Of a DNA stretch of 64,000 nucleotides, positions 51,210 through 59,611 are shown one piece after another. Each line of letters starts with the position of its first letter. Within the stretch, counting starts at the first letter, position 1. Both the position numbers and the translations under genes were made by a program. This DNA comes from Clostridium sp. AM30-24 (GTDB lineage Bacteria > Bacillota > Clostridia > Lachnospirales > Lachnospiraceae), in NCBI RefSeq assembly GCF_003480435.1, contig NZ_QUJB01000002.1, forward strand, positions 59,683 through 123,682, given 5' to 3'. The notes beneath the pieces were generated by a model. It did no database searches. It was not told the DNA's origin and was given only the letters and a program-made list of their open reading frames with translations.

Positions 51210-52571
51210 ATGAAACGAGAAAATTTTGGTTCGCGCCTTGGATTTTTACTGGTAAGCGCGGGCTGCGCGATCGGAATTGGAAATGTGTGGCGGTTTCCGT
51301 ATGTAGCGGGACAGAACGGCGGCGGCGTGTTCGTCCTGTTCTACCTGCTGTTCCTGTTGTGTATGGGCGTTCCGGTCCTCACGATGGAGCTTGCGGTGGG
51401 ACGTGCGGGACGAAAGAGCGCAGTCGGCGCATATCGGGCGCTGGAAAAGCCGGGCAGTAAATGGCATGTACACGGCTGGTTCTGTATCCTCGGCTGTTAC
51501 CTGTTAATGATGTATTACACGACTGTATCCGGCTGGATGCTCAGCTATTTCGTGAAGTTCGCGACGGGAACATTCACCGGAATGAATGCGGATCAGGTCG
51601 CGGGAGTATTTGGGGATATGCTCGGCAATCCCGGTGAGATGGGATTCTGGATGGCGGTGACCGTTATCGTCGGATTCTTTATCTGCAGCAGAGGTCTTCA
51701 GAATGGCCTTGAGAAGATCACAAAATGGATGATGGCGGCGCTGTTATTGCTGATCCTGGTGCTTGCGGGACACAGCCTGATCCTTCCGGGCGCGAAAGAG
51801 GGACTGAGCTTTTACCTTCTCCCAGATTTCAAACGCGCGTCGGAGGTCGGGCTCGGATCGGTGATCATGGCGGCCATGAACCAGTCCTTCTTTACATTAA
51901 GCCTTGGCATTGCGGCAATGGAGATCTTCGGAAGCTACATGTCCGAGGAACATACGCTTGCAGGTGAGGCGGTACGGATCTGCGGCCTTGATACGCTGGT
52001 AGCCCTTTCCGCCGGACTGATTATTTTCCCGGCATGCTTTTCCTTCGGTGTACAGCCGGATGCCGGCCCGCAGCTGATCTTTATCACACTTCCGAACGTG
52101 TTTGCCAACATGGCAGGTGGACGGATCTGGGGCATGCTGTTCTTCTTGTTTATGTCGGCGGCAAGCTTCTCAACTGTTATCGCCGTGTTCGAAAATCTGC
52201 TTTCCAGCTGCATGGATAACATCGGATGGAGCAGAAGGAAGGCTTCCGTGATCAACTGCATTTTCGTGTTGATCGCCAGCCTGCCCTGTGTTCTGGGCTA
52301 CAATGTATGGAGTAATCTCCACATCATCGGCACGAGAGATGTTCTGGATTCTGAGGATTTCTTAGTCAGCAACCTGCTTTTACCGCTTGGATCTCTTGTT
52401 TATCTGTTATTCTGTGTGAGCAAGTGGGGATGGGGATATGATAAGTATCTCGCGGAGGCAAACAATGGAGCGGGACTTAAGATGCCGGGTGCGAACTGGG
52501 CGAAGATCTATTTCCGGTATGTTCTTCCGGTGCTGATCTTGGTGATCCTGATCCAGGGGCTGATCGGATAA
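51210..52571 (+). CDS. Neurotransmitter:sodium symporter family transporter
   Basis: 453 aa with about 11 hydrophobic segments. The N-terminal signature FGSRLGFLLVSAGCAIGIGNVWRFPYVAGQNGGGVFVLFY is diagnostic for NSS/SNF transporters (LeuT/MhsT fold). It imports an amino acid with Na+. AGAGGGG precedes the ATG. The divergent LysR gene may regulate it; the amino-acid substrate is not determinable. Confidence 0.94.
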   Translation: MKRENFGSRLGFLLVSAGCAIGIGNVWRFPYVAGQNGGGVFVLFYLLFLLCMGVPVLTMELAVGRAGRKSAVGAYRALEKPGSKWHVHGWFCILGCYLLMMYYTTVSGWMLSYFVKFATGTFTGMNADQVAGVFGDMLGNPGEMGFWMAVTVIVGFFICSRGLQNGLEKITKWMMAALLLLILVLAGHSLILPGAKEGLSFYLLPDFKRASEVGLGSVIMAAMNQSFFTLSLGIAAMEIFGSYMSEEHTLAGEAVRICGLDTLVALSAGLIIFPACFSFGVQPDAGPQLIFITLPNVFANMAGGRIWGMLFFLFMSAASFSTVIAVFENLLSSCMDNIGWSRRKASVINCIFVLIASLPCVLGYNVWSNLHIIGTRDVLDSEDFLVSNLLLPLGSLVYLLFCVSKWGWGYDKYLAEANNGAGLKMPGANWAKIYFRYVLPVLILVILIQGLIG

Positions 52572-52710
52572 CAGGCTCGCCGATATGCACGGGTTTCGTA
52601 ACTGTGTACCGAACAGTTACCGGATTTCATAAAAAGACAGGAATTCATGAAAAACTTACCGGTTTAATGCGATATGCACATAAAAACTTTAAAGTGTAAA
52701 AGCTTTTGTA

Positions 52711-52739
52711 TTGAATATCGAAATGACCTGTGTTATAAT
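52711..52739 (+). promoter_or_regulatory. Sigma-A-type promoter of the tctCBA operon
   Basis: TTGAAT, 17-bp spacer, TATAAT, 36 nt before the first ATG. Confidence 0.8.
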
Positions 52740-52775
52740 AATCATCGCAAATACAAAAAAGAGGAGAGTACCACA

Positions 52776-53906
52776 ATGAAAAAGATGATTGCACTGGGCA
52801 TGGCCGCTATGATGTGCCTGTCTATGACTGCATGCAGTGTCTCCACATCTTCCAAGACCGAGACGACCGCAGCAGCAACAGAAGCAGCTGAGACAACTGC
52901 AGAAGCAGCAAAAGACAGCGAGGCAACCGCAGAGGCTGCCGGCGATCTTGTTGCGACCGCAGATTATCCGACAAAACCGATCACAATGATCATTCCTTAC
53001 GGTGCAGGCGGAACAACCGATACATGGGGCAGAAAGCTTGCAGTTCTGCTTGAAAAATATTTAGGACAGCCGATTACCGTTACAAACCAGGGTGGCGCGT
53101 CCGGATCCATCGGAAGCCAGTTCGTAAAAGAGCAGCCGTCTGATGGCTACACACTTCTTGTGTGTGCAGAGACGATGGGAACCTACAGAACCATGAATAT
53201 CTGCGACCTTGGATACGATGATTTTACCGTTATCTCTCCGTTGGTTGGTGACCCGAAGGTTCTTGTAGTCGGAAAAGACTCCAAGTACAACACTCTTCAG
53301 GAGCTTCTTGATGCGATCAAGGAAAACCCGGGAAAGATCACAATGTCCCACTCCGGCCCTGGAGGAAGCGGACACAATCAGGGACTTGTATTAAAAGAGC
53401 TCGGCTATGAAGTTGCTATGACAAGCTTTGACTCCGGTAACGACGCACTTCTCGGTGTCATCGGCGGACAGGTTGACTTCACAAACCCGAATATCTCCAC
53501 ACTCGGCGGCTATATTGAGAGCGGCGATGTGAAACCGTTAGCAGTATTCTCCGATAAGAGAATGGACGCTTACCCGGATATCCCGGCGTTTACAGAGACA
53601 GTTCCGGAAGCTGAAAAGTACTTAAATATCCCGTACACACTCCTTTCCTTCGTTGTAAATAACGATACACCGCAGGAGGTCGTTGATGTATTAAAGGCAG
53701 CATCTGAGAAGGTATTCGCAGATCCGGAGTGGACCGACTTCGTAAAACAGAACGCAGCGGATCCGGTATATGACGAGTACAAAGATGACGCATCGATCCA
53801 GGCATTCTATGACAACTGGAAATCCGTAATCTGCTGGTTACAGTATGACAACGGTGTTGCCGAGAAGAGTCCGGAAGAGTTCGGCATCAAGAGAATTGGA
53901 GAATAA
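52776..53906 (+). CDS. tctC: Tripartite tricarboxylate transporter substrate-binding lipoprotein
   Basis: 376 aa. A lipoprotein signal ends at SMTACS, then an Ala/Thr/Glu-rich linker (about 25-65). The mature domain (YPTKPITMIIPYGAGGTTDTWGR, GSIGSQFVKEQPSDGYT) is the TctC/Bug fold. It binds a carboxylate such as citrate outside the cell. AGAGGAG before ATG 52776. First gene of a complete tctCBA set. Confidence 0.92.
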   Translation: MKKMIALGMAAMMCLSMTACSVSTSSKTETTAAATEAAETTAEAAKDSEATAEAAGDLVATADYPTKPITMIIPYGAGGTTDTWGRKLAVLLEKYLGQPITVTNQGGASGSIGSQFVKEQPSDGYTLLVCAETMGTYRTMNICDLGYDDFTVISPLVGDPKVLVVGKDSKYNTLQELLDAIKENPGKITMSHSGPGGSGHNQGLVLKELGYEVAMTSFDSGNDALLGVIGGQVDFTNPNISTLGGYIESGDVKPLAVFSDKRMDAYPDIPAFTETVPEAEKYLNIPYTLLSFVVNNDTPQEVVDVLKAASEKVFADPEWTDFVKQNAADPVYDEYKDDASIQAFYDNWKSVICWLQYDNGVAEKSPEEFGIKRIGE

Positions 53907-53909
53907 TCA

Positions 53910-54437
53910 ATGAAGAATAAGATTCATTCGCTGATCGTCGAAGGAATTGTATTTTGCGGGAGCGGCCTTGTGCTGCTCTCGTATTCTCTTTCATCCTACG
54001 CGAAAGGGTTTAACAAAAGCTGGGCACAGTCCCCGTACCTGTTTCCGCTGATCGTGGCGATCGCCATGATCGGTCTGTCCTTATGGATCGTCGGAGAGGG
54101 AGTTACGGCGATGAAAAAGGCTGCCGCAAATCCGGATGACAAGAAGCCGGAAAAGGCAGGAAAAACAGAAAAGAGGCGCTGGGTCGTGATCGCCCTGATA
54201 ATCTGTGCGATCTACTATGCGGCTCTCGCCTTCATTAAAATTCCGTATATCACCATCGGAATTTTATCTTTTGCGTATACATTTTCGACATTTGAGGTTG
54301 TGACGGTGGTATTCCTGATTGCCATGATGATTTTCATGGGTGTCAGAAAAATTCCGGTCCTTGTCTTCGTGCCGATCGGAACCACCTTGTTCTTAAGCCT
54401 TGCATTCCGCACATTCTTACATGTGCTTCTGCCATAG
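53910..54437 (+). CDS. tctB: Tripartite tricarboxylate transporter small membrane subunit
   Basis: 175 aa with four hydrophobic segments and a basic cytoplasmic loop (KKPEKAGKTEKRR). SLSSYAKGFNKSWAQSPYLFPLIV is typical of TctB. It starts 3 nt after tctC, so translation is coupled. It links the binding protein to the large permease. Confidence 0.88.
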   Translation: MKNKIHSLIVEGIVFCGSGLVLLSYSLSSYAKGFNKSWAQSPYLFPLIVAIAMIGLSLWIVGEGVTAMKKAAANPDDKKPEKAGKTEKRRWVVIALIICAIYYAALAFIKIPYITIGILSFAYTFSTFEVVTVVFLIAMMIFMGVRKIPVLVFVPIGTTLFLSLAFRTFLHVLLP

Positions 54438-54452
54438 AAAGGAGAAAGGAAA

Positions 54453-55955
54453 ATGATGCAGATGTTATCCGTGGTCGATCCGCGGTTTATCCTTATGGTT
54501 CTCCTTGGTTCTGTGGCTGGTCTGTTCGTAGGAGCGATCCCGGGACTTTCCGTGTCCATGGCGACCGCGCTTCTCGTATCCATTACTTATACCTGGGAAC
54601 ATTCAGATGCCCTGGCGATGATCATGGGTGTCTATGTAGTCGGAGTCTTCTCCGGCGCGGTATCGGCGATCCTGATCAATATCCCCGGTGCGCCTTCATC
54701 GGTCGTAACGACACTGGACGGCTACCCGATGTCGAAAAAAGGTCAGTCCTACAAGGCCCTCTTCACCGCAACGATCTACTCATTTATCGGAAGCTTATTT
54801 GGGCTTCTGGCTCTGGGACTCTTAGCGGAGCCGGTATCGAGAGTTGCGATCAAATTTACAAAGATGGACTATTTCCTGCTGGCGCTCTTCGGACTTGCGA
54901 CGGTTGGCTCCGTCAGCACGAAGAACTACGCGAAGGGACTTATCAGCGTTATGATCGGTCTTGTGATCAGTATGATCGGACTGGATCCGCTGATGGGAAC
55001 AAAGCGCCTGACCTTCGGGATCCAGAACCTCGCGGGCGGTGTCAGCACAGTCCCGGCGCTTGTCGGCTTCTTCGGCTTCGCAGAAGTGCTCTCTGTTGTA
55101 TACAACATGAAGCAGGAGCAGAATGTCCTTGCGATGGAAAAGGCGAAGGTCAGCCTGAAAGAGATCTTAAAAAGCTGGAAGCTTTCCTTATATACATCCA
55201 CGATCGGTCTTTTAGTCGGCGCTCTTCCGGGAGCAGGCGGACCGGTGGCATCCTTTATCGCATATAATGAGGCGAAGCGTCTCGTAAAGAAGCCGGAGGT
55301 TCCCTTCGGCGAGGGCGCGGTGGAAGGAATCGTTGCCAGTGAGTCCTCCAACAACGCATGTATCGGCGGTGCACTGATCCCGATGCTGACGTTGGCGGTT
55401 CCGGGCGACGCAGTTACCGCGATCATCCTTTCCGTATTCTATGTCCATGGCTTACAGCCGGGGCCGTTGTTTATCACACAGAACAAAGAATCCTTCTACT
55501 CGATCGTAGTAGCGGGAATCATCGCGTGCTTTGCGCTTTTACTGTTAGGACTGATTGTTGCCCCGAGGATCTGTAAGGTCATTACGATCCCGAAGAACAT
55601 CATGATCCCGGTGGTAACGAGCCTCTGTGTGATCGGTTCCTTCGCGTGCAACAACCGTCTTTTTGATGTGGGACTCATGTTCTTCTTTGGACTGATGGGA
55701 TTCATGATGCGGCGGTTCGATTATCCGGTTGCCCCGCTGATCCTCGCGATGGTACTCGGAAAGATGATGGATTCCAACTTCCGTCAGGCAGTGTCTCTGG
55801 CATCGTCCTCCGACAACCCGTTTATGGCGATGTTCGGACATCCGATCACGATCGTTCTTTCAATCTGTACATTATTCGTCCTTCTTGGAAATATTCCGTG
55901 GACGAAGCCGTATATCGATAAGGTAAAAGGCATCTTTTCAAGAAAAACGGCGTAA
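54453..55955 (+). CDS. tctA: Tripartite tricarboxylate transporter large permease
   Basis: 500 aa with about 11-12 helices. GAIPGLSVSMATALLVSITYTW and GAVSAILINIPGAPSSVVTTLDGYPMSKKG are TctA signatures, and LGALPGAGGPVASFIAYNEAKR is the repeated motif of the second half. It completes the tctCBA operon and is followed by a terminator. Confidence 0.94.
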   Translation: MMQMLSVVDPRFILMVLLGSVAGLFVGAIPGLSVSMATALLVSITYTWEHSDALAMIMGVYVVGVFSGAVSAILINIPGAPSSVVTTLDGYPMSKKGQSYKALFTATIYSFIGSLFGLLALGLLAEPVSRVAIKFTKMDYFLLALFGLATVGSVSTKNYAKGLISVMIGLVISMIGLDPLMGTKRLTFGIQNLAGGVSTVPALVGFFGFAEVLSVVYNMKQEQNVLAMEKAKVSLKEILKSWKLSLYTSTIGLLVGALPGAGGPVASFIAYNEAKRLVKKPEVPFGEGAVEGIVASESSNNACIGGALIPMLTLAVPGDAVTAIILSVFYVHGLQPGPLFITQNKESFYSIVVAGIIACFALLLLGLIVAPRICKVITIPKNIMIPVVTSLCVIGSFACNNRLFDVGLMFFFGLMGFMMRRFDYPVAPLILAMVLGKMMDSNFRQAVSLASSSDNPFMAMFGHPITIVLSICTLFVLLGNIPWTKPYIDKVKGIFSRKTA

Positions 55956-56054
55956 TTTCAGATAATATTTCTGAAAAACAGGCCGGATCACCAAATTTCG
56001 ACCGGCGCAGGATTTCTCACCGGTATGAAAGATGGTGAGAAATGAAAAAAGTAT

Positions 56055-56106
56055 AAAAAGAGCAGGAAATCAGGCAAAAAGTGCTTGCATTTCCTGCTCT
56101 TTTTTG
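56055..56106 (+). terminator. Rho-independent terminator
   Basis: 16-bp perfect stem AAAAAGAGCAGGAAAT/ATTTCCTGCTCTTTTT (56055-56070 with 56089-56104) with a T tail. It ends tctCBA. Confidence 0.88.
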
Positions 56107-56113
56107 CTAAGAT
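56085..56113 (+). promoter_or_regulatory. Probable promoter of rpsF-ssb-rpsR
   Basis: TTGCAT, 17-bp spacer, TAAGAT, overlapping the preceding terminator. The leader (about 56120-56195) contains an 8-bp hairpin CTCCTGAT/ATCGGGGG followed by CCGGAAGACC, which might be the S6:S18 autoregulatory motif (low confidence). Confidence 0.6.
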
Positions 56114-56195
56114 TATTACCTGTGACATGTAAAAAATCCTTGCTCCTGATACTGAAAATCGGGGGCCGGAAGACCAGAAGGAGGTTTATGAAACT

Positions 56196-56483
56196 ATGAA
56201 CAAATACGAGTTAGCAGTTGTTCTTAGCGCAAAACTTGAAGATGACGAGAGAGCAGCCGCACTTGAGAAAGTGAAAGGCTATATCACACGTTTCGGCGGC
56301 AATATCGTTGATGTGGACGAATGGGGCAAGAAGAGACTTGCATACGAGATCCAGAAGAGCAAAGAGGGATTCTACTACTTCATCCACTTCGAGGGCGAGG
56401 CAAACTGCCCGAACGAGGTTGAGGCTCACATCCGTATTATGGAGCCGGTTGTTCGCTATCTTTGCGTAAGACAGGACGCTTAA
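56196..56483 (+). CDS. rpsF: Ribosomal protein bS6
   Basis: 95 aa. MNKYELAVVLSAKLEDDER, DVDEWGKKRLAYEIQK and the final VVRYLCVR are standard bS6. AAGGAGG precedes the ATG. First gene of the conserved rpsF-ssb-rpsR operon; binds 16S rRNA together with bS18. Confidence 0.97.
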   Translation: MNKYELAVVLSAKLEDDERAAALEKVKGYITRFGGNIVDVDEWGKKRLAYEIQKSKEGFYYFIHFEGEANCPNEVEAHIRIMEPVVRYLCVRQDA

Positions 56484-56501
56484 TAAAGAAAGAGTGAGAA
56501 T

Positions 56502-56996
56502 ATGAACAGAGTTATCCTTATGGGTAGATTAACCAGAGATCCGGAAGTACGCTATTCCCAGGGCGAGCGCTCCATGGCAATCGCAAGATATACGCTTGCA
56601 GTTGACAGAAGAGGCAGAAGAAGCCAGGACGGCGATCAGGGTCAGACGGCCGATTTTATCAACATCGTAGCTTTTGATCGTGCCGGTGAATTTGCGGAGA
56701 AATATTTCCGTCAGGGCATGCGTGTACTGGTTTCCGGAAGAATCCAGACCGGAAGCTATGTAAATAAGGATGGCCAGAAGGTCTATACAACCGATATTAT
56801 TGTAGATGACCAGGAATTCGCTGACAGCAAGGGTCAGGGCGGCGATAACAGCGGCTTTGGCGGCGGAAACAGCTACGGCGGCGGAAACCGCGGCGGCTAC
56901 CAGCAGGGAACAAGACCTGCTCCGTCCAGTGCCATCGGCGACGGATTTATGAATATCCCGGATGGAGTCGAGGACGAAGGACTTCCATTCAACTAA
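56502..56996 (+). CDS. ssb: Single-stranded DNA-binding protein
   Basis: 164 aa. OB fold at residues 1-110 (MNRVILMGRLTRDPEVRYSQ, FINIVAFDRAGEFAEKYF), a Gly/Asn-rich linker (about 115-140) and the acidic C-terminal tip DEGLPFN used for partner binding. It lies 18 nt after rpsF. Confidence 0.96.
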   Translation: MNRVILMGRLTRDPEVRYSQGERSMAIARYTLAVDRRGRRSQDGDQGQTADFINIVAFDRAGEFAEKYFRQGMRVLVSGRIQTGSYVNKDGQKVYTTDIIVDDQEFADSKGQGGDNSGFGGGNSYGGGNRGGYQQGTRPAPSSAIGDGFMNIPDGVEDEGLPFN

Positions 56997-57117
56997 ATAT
57001 CAGTCTGAGGCAATACAGTGCGTTACTCCTAATTCGCTGTGAGTAGACTGAGTTTGCACGTGACCGGACAAGCGTTGGACGGTTACAGACAACGAAACTA
57101 ACAGGAGGTAATTTAAA

Positions 57118-57384
57118 ATGGCATTCAATAAAGGTGACAAGTCCGATTCTTCCAGAGTAAGAAGAGGCGGCATGCATAGAAGAAAAAAAGTTTGCGTATT
57201 CTGCGGCGATAAGAACGGCGAAATCGATTACAAGGACGTAAACAAGTTAAAGAGATACGTATCCGAGAGAGGAAAAATCCTCCCGAGAAGAATCACAGGC
57301 AACTGCGCAAAGCACCAGAGAGCTTTAACAGTAGCTATCAAGAGAGCACGTCATATCGCTCTTATGCCGTACACATGTGAATAA
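57118..57384 (+). CDS. rpsR: Ribosomal protein bS18
   Basis: 88 aa. The C-terminal core ([32 protein letters not shown]) is standard bS18, with an N-terminal CVFCG...CAKH zinc-binding-type Cys set. AGGAGG lies 10 nt upstream. The gap from ssb is 121 nt without an obvious terminator. Confidence 0.97.
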   Translation: MAFNKGDKSDSSRVRRGGMHRRKKVCVFCGDKNGEIDYKDVNKLKRYVSERGKILPRRITGNCAKHQRALTVAIKRARHIALMPYTCE

Positions 57385-57450
57385 TTCCTTAGAATAAGGA
57401 TTTTCACTGATAAAGTAAGGTTTTATCTAATTAATTTGAAGCATCATTCG

Positions 57451-57487
57451 AGGATTCCATATGAGAGATCATGTGGGATCCTTTTTT
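57451..57487 (+). terminator. Rho-independent terminator of rpsF-ssb-rpsR
   Basis: 14-bp stem (57451-57464 with 57469-57482, G-T pairs included), GAGA loop, six T. Confidence 0.85.
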
Positions 57488-57563
57488 GCGTAGCAGAAAT
57501 TTCCTGTTACACAAAAAGGCACTACATGCCGATGATGTGCACTCGCGCGAAGATCGCGCTGAA
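57488..57563 (+). repeat. Dispersed palindromic repeat, copy D
   Basis: GTAGCAGAAATTTCCTGTTAC hairpin core followed by ACAAAAAGGCACTACATGCCGATGATGTGCACTCGCGCGAAGATC. It starts at the T run of the rpsR terminator, as copy C does at another terminator. Confidence 0.8.
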
Positions 57564-57688
57564 CAGATGGAGTTATGACAGGTATTAACATTAAATCGAA
57601 ATGAGAAAAGAAATTTGTTTTTCCTGAAAGCTGGAAAAATACAAGAATCTGAATCAAAAGGGCTTTTAAAGATATTTATGTCTGAAAA

Positions 57689-57717
57689 TTGACTTTTTTG
57701 CTGACACCCTTTATACT
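57689..57717 (+). promoter_or_regulatory. Consensus-like promoter of the DUF819 gene
   Basis: TTGACT, 17-bp spacer, TATACT. It leaves a leader of about 285 nt before the ATG at 58009. Confidence 0.75.
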
Positions 57718-57790
57718 ACATAGAGGAAAAGTCAAAATAGAAACAGCAATGTGGAAGGGCAGTAAAACTATTCAAGATGTAATTCAAAGA

Positions 57791-57816
57791 TCCAGAACGT
57801 TATTCTGGACCTTTTT
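57791..57816 (+). terminator. Possible transcription attenuator in the DUF819 leader
   Basis: 7-bp stem TCCAGAA/TTCTGGA (57791-57797 with 57803-57809) followed by CC and six T, about 70 nt after the predicted start. Downstream, 57817-58008 holds CCACC/GGTGG and other short inverted repeats but no gene I can support. Confidence 0.55.
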
Positions 57817-58008
57817 TACAAGCTTCTGTATCAACGTTGTGAAGAGGCAACAAGTTGCTGTGCTGTTCCCACATTGGTTTGCGGTTCGTGAAAAGGCATC
57901 GAAAAGGAGAAGAAAGGGGGAGCCGAAAATTTCAACCGCCCGTTATGGCTTGTTCTGAATAAGAAAATAAAGCCCACCGATATCAGGTGGCAGAATGGAG
58001 CATTTCAA

Positions 58009-59184
58009 ATGATTCATGATGGATTTATCTATCTGGCCACTTTAATGCTGTTAGCAGCAATTCTGGTCAATCTTCCTGTGTACCTGCGGGGAAAAGGCGC
58101 ACAGACCTTTTTTAAATTTGCACCGCCGATCGTTCTGATCTATTTAGGCATGATGCTTTTATGTACTATGAAAGTATGGGATCTGCAGGATACGTCAGAC
58201 ATTTACGTAGCGATCAAAAATCCGTTACTCTACGCAATGCTGTTTTTAATGCTGCTGCGTTGTGATCTGAAAAAGATCATTAAATTAGGACCGAAAATGC
58301 TGATCGGTTTCTTCTCAGCGAGTATTTCAATCGGTGTTGGTTTTGTAGTAAGCTATGGTATTTTCCATAAATTACTGGGTCCGGAAAGCTGGAAAGCACT
58401 TGCAGCACTGTGCGGAAGCTGGTTAGGCGGCGGCAGTAATATGCTGGCGATCCAGGCAATTCTGGATGTAAGTGAAGAAAGTCTGGCATATTCTCTGGTA
58501 ATGGATTCGGTTTGTGCAGTAATCTATGTTATGTTCCTTCTGTGGGTGATCAACTTCTCTAAGGAATTCAACTCCTGGACAAAGGCAGATGTACGTCTGA
58601 TCGATGAAGTAGGAGCATCTCTGGAAAAAGAGGCAAGGGAGGACAAGAGACCTCTTACCTGGAAAAACATGCTTCTTTTAATCGGCGTATCCTTCTTTAT
58701 ATCCTCTCTGTCCAAGGATGCCGGTGTTATGGTTGCGTCTGTTCTGCCTGTTTTTGATAAGGCAACCTGGACAGTTCTTCTTGTAACAGCTGTAGGTCTG
58801 ATCGTAGCAATGACTCCTTTTGGAAAGATTAAGGGAACGGAAGAAGTTTCCAATATCATGCTTTACATTGTCATCGCGATGATCGCTTCCAGAGCAGATA
58901 TTTCTGCTATGGGAAATGCACCGGTATGGCTGGCTGCCGGATTCCTGATCCTGCTGATCCATATAGCGGTTATGGTAATCCTTGCAAAGCTGATCCGACT
59001 GGATATCTTTACCTGTGCGGTTGCTTCTCTGGCGAATGTCGGAGGAACTGCGACAGCACCGGTACTTGCAGGTGCATACAGCAGCGCGCTGGTTCCGATC
59101 GGTATCCTGATGGCTCTTCTTGGCAATATTATTGGAACACCGGGCGGCGCATTTGTAGGATACTTAATGAGCTTGATCGGGTAG
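58009..59184 (+). CDS. DUF819 family membrane protein
   Basis: 391 aa with about 11 hydrophobic segments. AALCGSWLGGGSNMLAIQ, ASLANVGGTATAPVLAGAYSSALVPIGILMALLGNIIGTPGG are the DUF819 signatures. The family is predicted to transport organic compounds; substrates are unproven. No strong Shine-Dalgarno is visible (AATGGAGC at 11-18 nt upstream of the ATG is the best). The long leader with an attenuator-like hairpin suggests regulation by RNA structure. It lies in an insertion between rpsR and gdpP. Confidence 0.88.
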   Translation: MIHDGFIYLATLMLLAAILVNLPVYLRGKGAQTFFKFAPPIVLIYLGMMLLCTMKVWDLQDTSDIYVAIKNPLLYAMLFLMLLRCDLKKIIKLGPKMLIGFFSASISIGVGFVVSYGIFHKLLGPESWKALAALCGSWLGGGSNMLAIQAILDVSEESLAYSLVMDSVCAVIYVMFLLWVINFSKEFNSWTKADVRLIDEVGASLEKEAREDKRPLTWKNMLLLIGVSFFISSLSKDAGVMVASVLPVFDKATWTVLLVTAVGLIVAMTPFGKIKGTEEVSNIMLYIVIAMIASRADISAMGNAPVWLAAGFLILLIHIAVMVILAKLIRLDIFTCAVASLANVGGTATAPVLAGAYSSALVPIGILMALLGNIIGTPGGAFVGYLMSLIG

Positions 59185-59213
59185 AGAACAACAATTGAAA
59201 CGGGTAGTACAAG

Positions 59214-59248
59214 AACTCCGCACGGGAAACTGTGCGGAGTTTGTTTTT
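59214..59248 (+). terminator. Rho-independent terminator of the DUF819 gene
   Basis: 10-bp perfect stem AACTCCGCAC/GTGCGGAGTT (59214-59223 with 59232-59241) and a T-rich tail. Confidence 0.88.
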
Positions 59249-59343
59249 GTCAGGACAGGGCTCTGTTCTGCGGGAGGTTAGAATAAATTATAGTGTTACT
59301 GATCTTTTCCTTCCCTATCCGGAATGGAAAAGAAATGATAAGA

Positions 59344-59380
59344 TGTATTCAAGAATGCCGAAGCATTCTTGCTGCGAGAT
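59344..59380. repeat. Dispersed inverted-repeat element, copy 2
   Basis: TGTATTCAAGAATGCCGAAGCATTCTTGCTGC-type sequence, the reverse complement of the element at 47041-47077 with a few changes. It contains AAGAATGC/GCATTCTT as an inner hairpin. Confidence 0.72.
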
Positions 59381-59479
59381 TCGCATCATGCAAAGCATGA
59401 CATACTTCTTTTGCGCATCATAAGCAATCCTGCCGGAGGATATGGCTATTTTTATAGAAACTATTCTTCGTTATTTTAT

Positions 59480-59584
59480 ATAAAAGTGTGATTGTATGGC
59501 ATTAAAATTAAATAATTATGTGATTGTGCTTGTGATTTTCATGAATTTCACATATAATAAAAGTGTGATTATAAAGCATAAAAC
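59480..59584. repeat. Pair of 28-bp direct repeats flanking a palindrome upstream of the ATPase gene
   Basis: ATAAAAGTGTGATT plus a shared GCAT-AAA tail occurs at 59480-59507 and 59557-59584. Between them lies TGTGA-N12-TCACA (59531-59552). The region is AT-rich and ends 28 nt before the ATPase ATG, so it is a likely operator region. Elsewhere in 59185-59611 only the terminator and the element at 59344 are seen. Confidence 0.65.
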
Positions 59585-59611
59585 TCCAATAAAAATGTGA
59601 GGAGTGATTCT

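Noticed and set aside
57689..57958. 89-codon reading frame in the DUF819 leader
   Set aside because: It begins within the promoter -35 region and runs through the attenuator hairpin.
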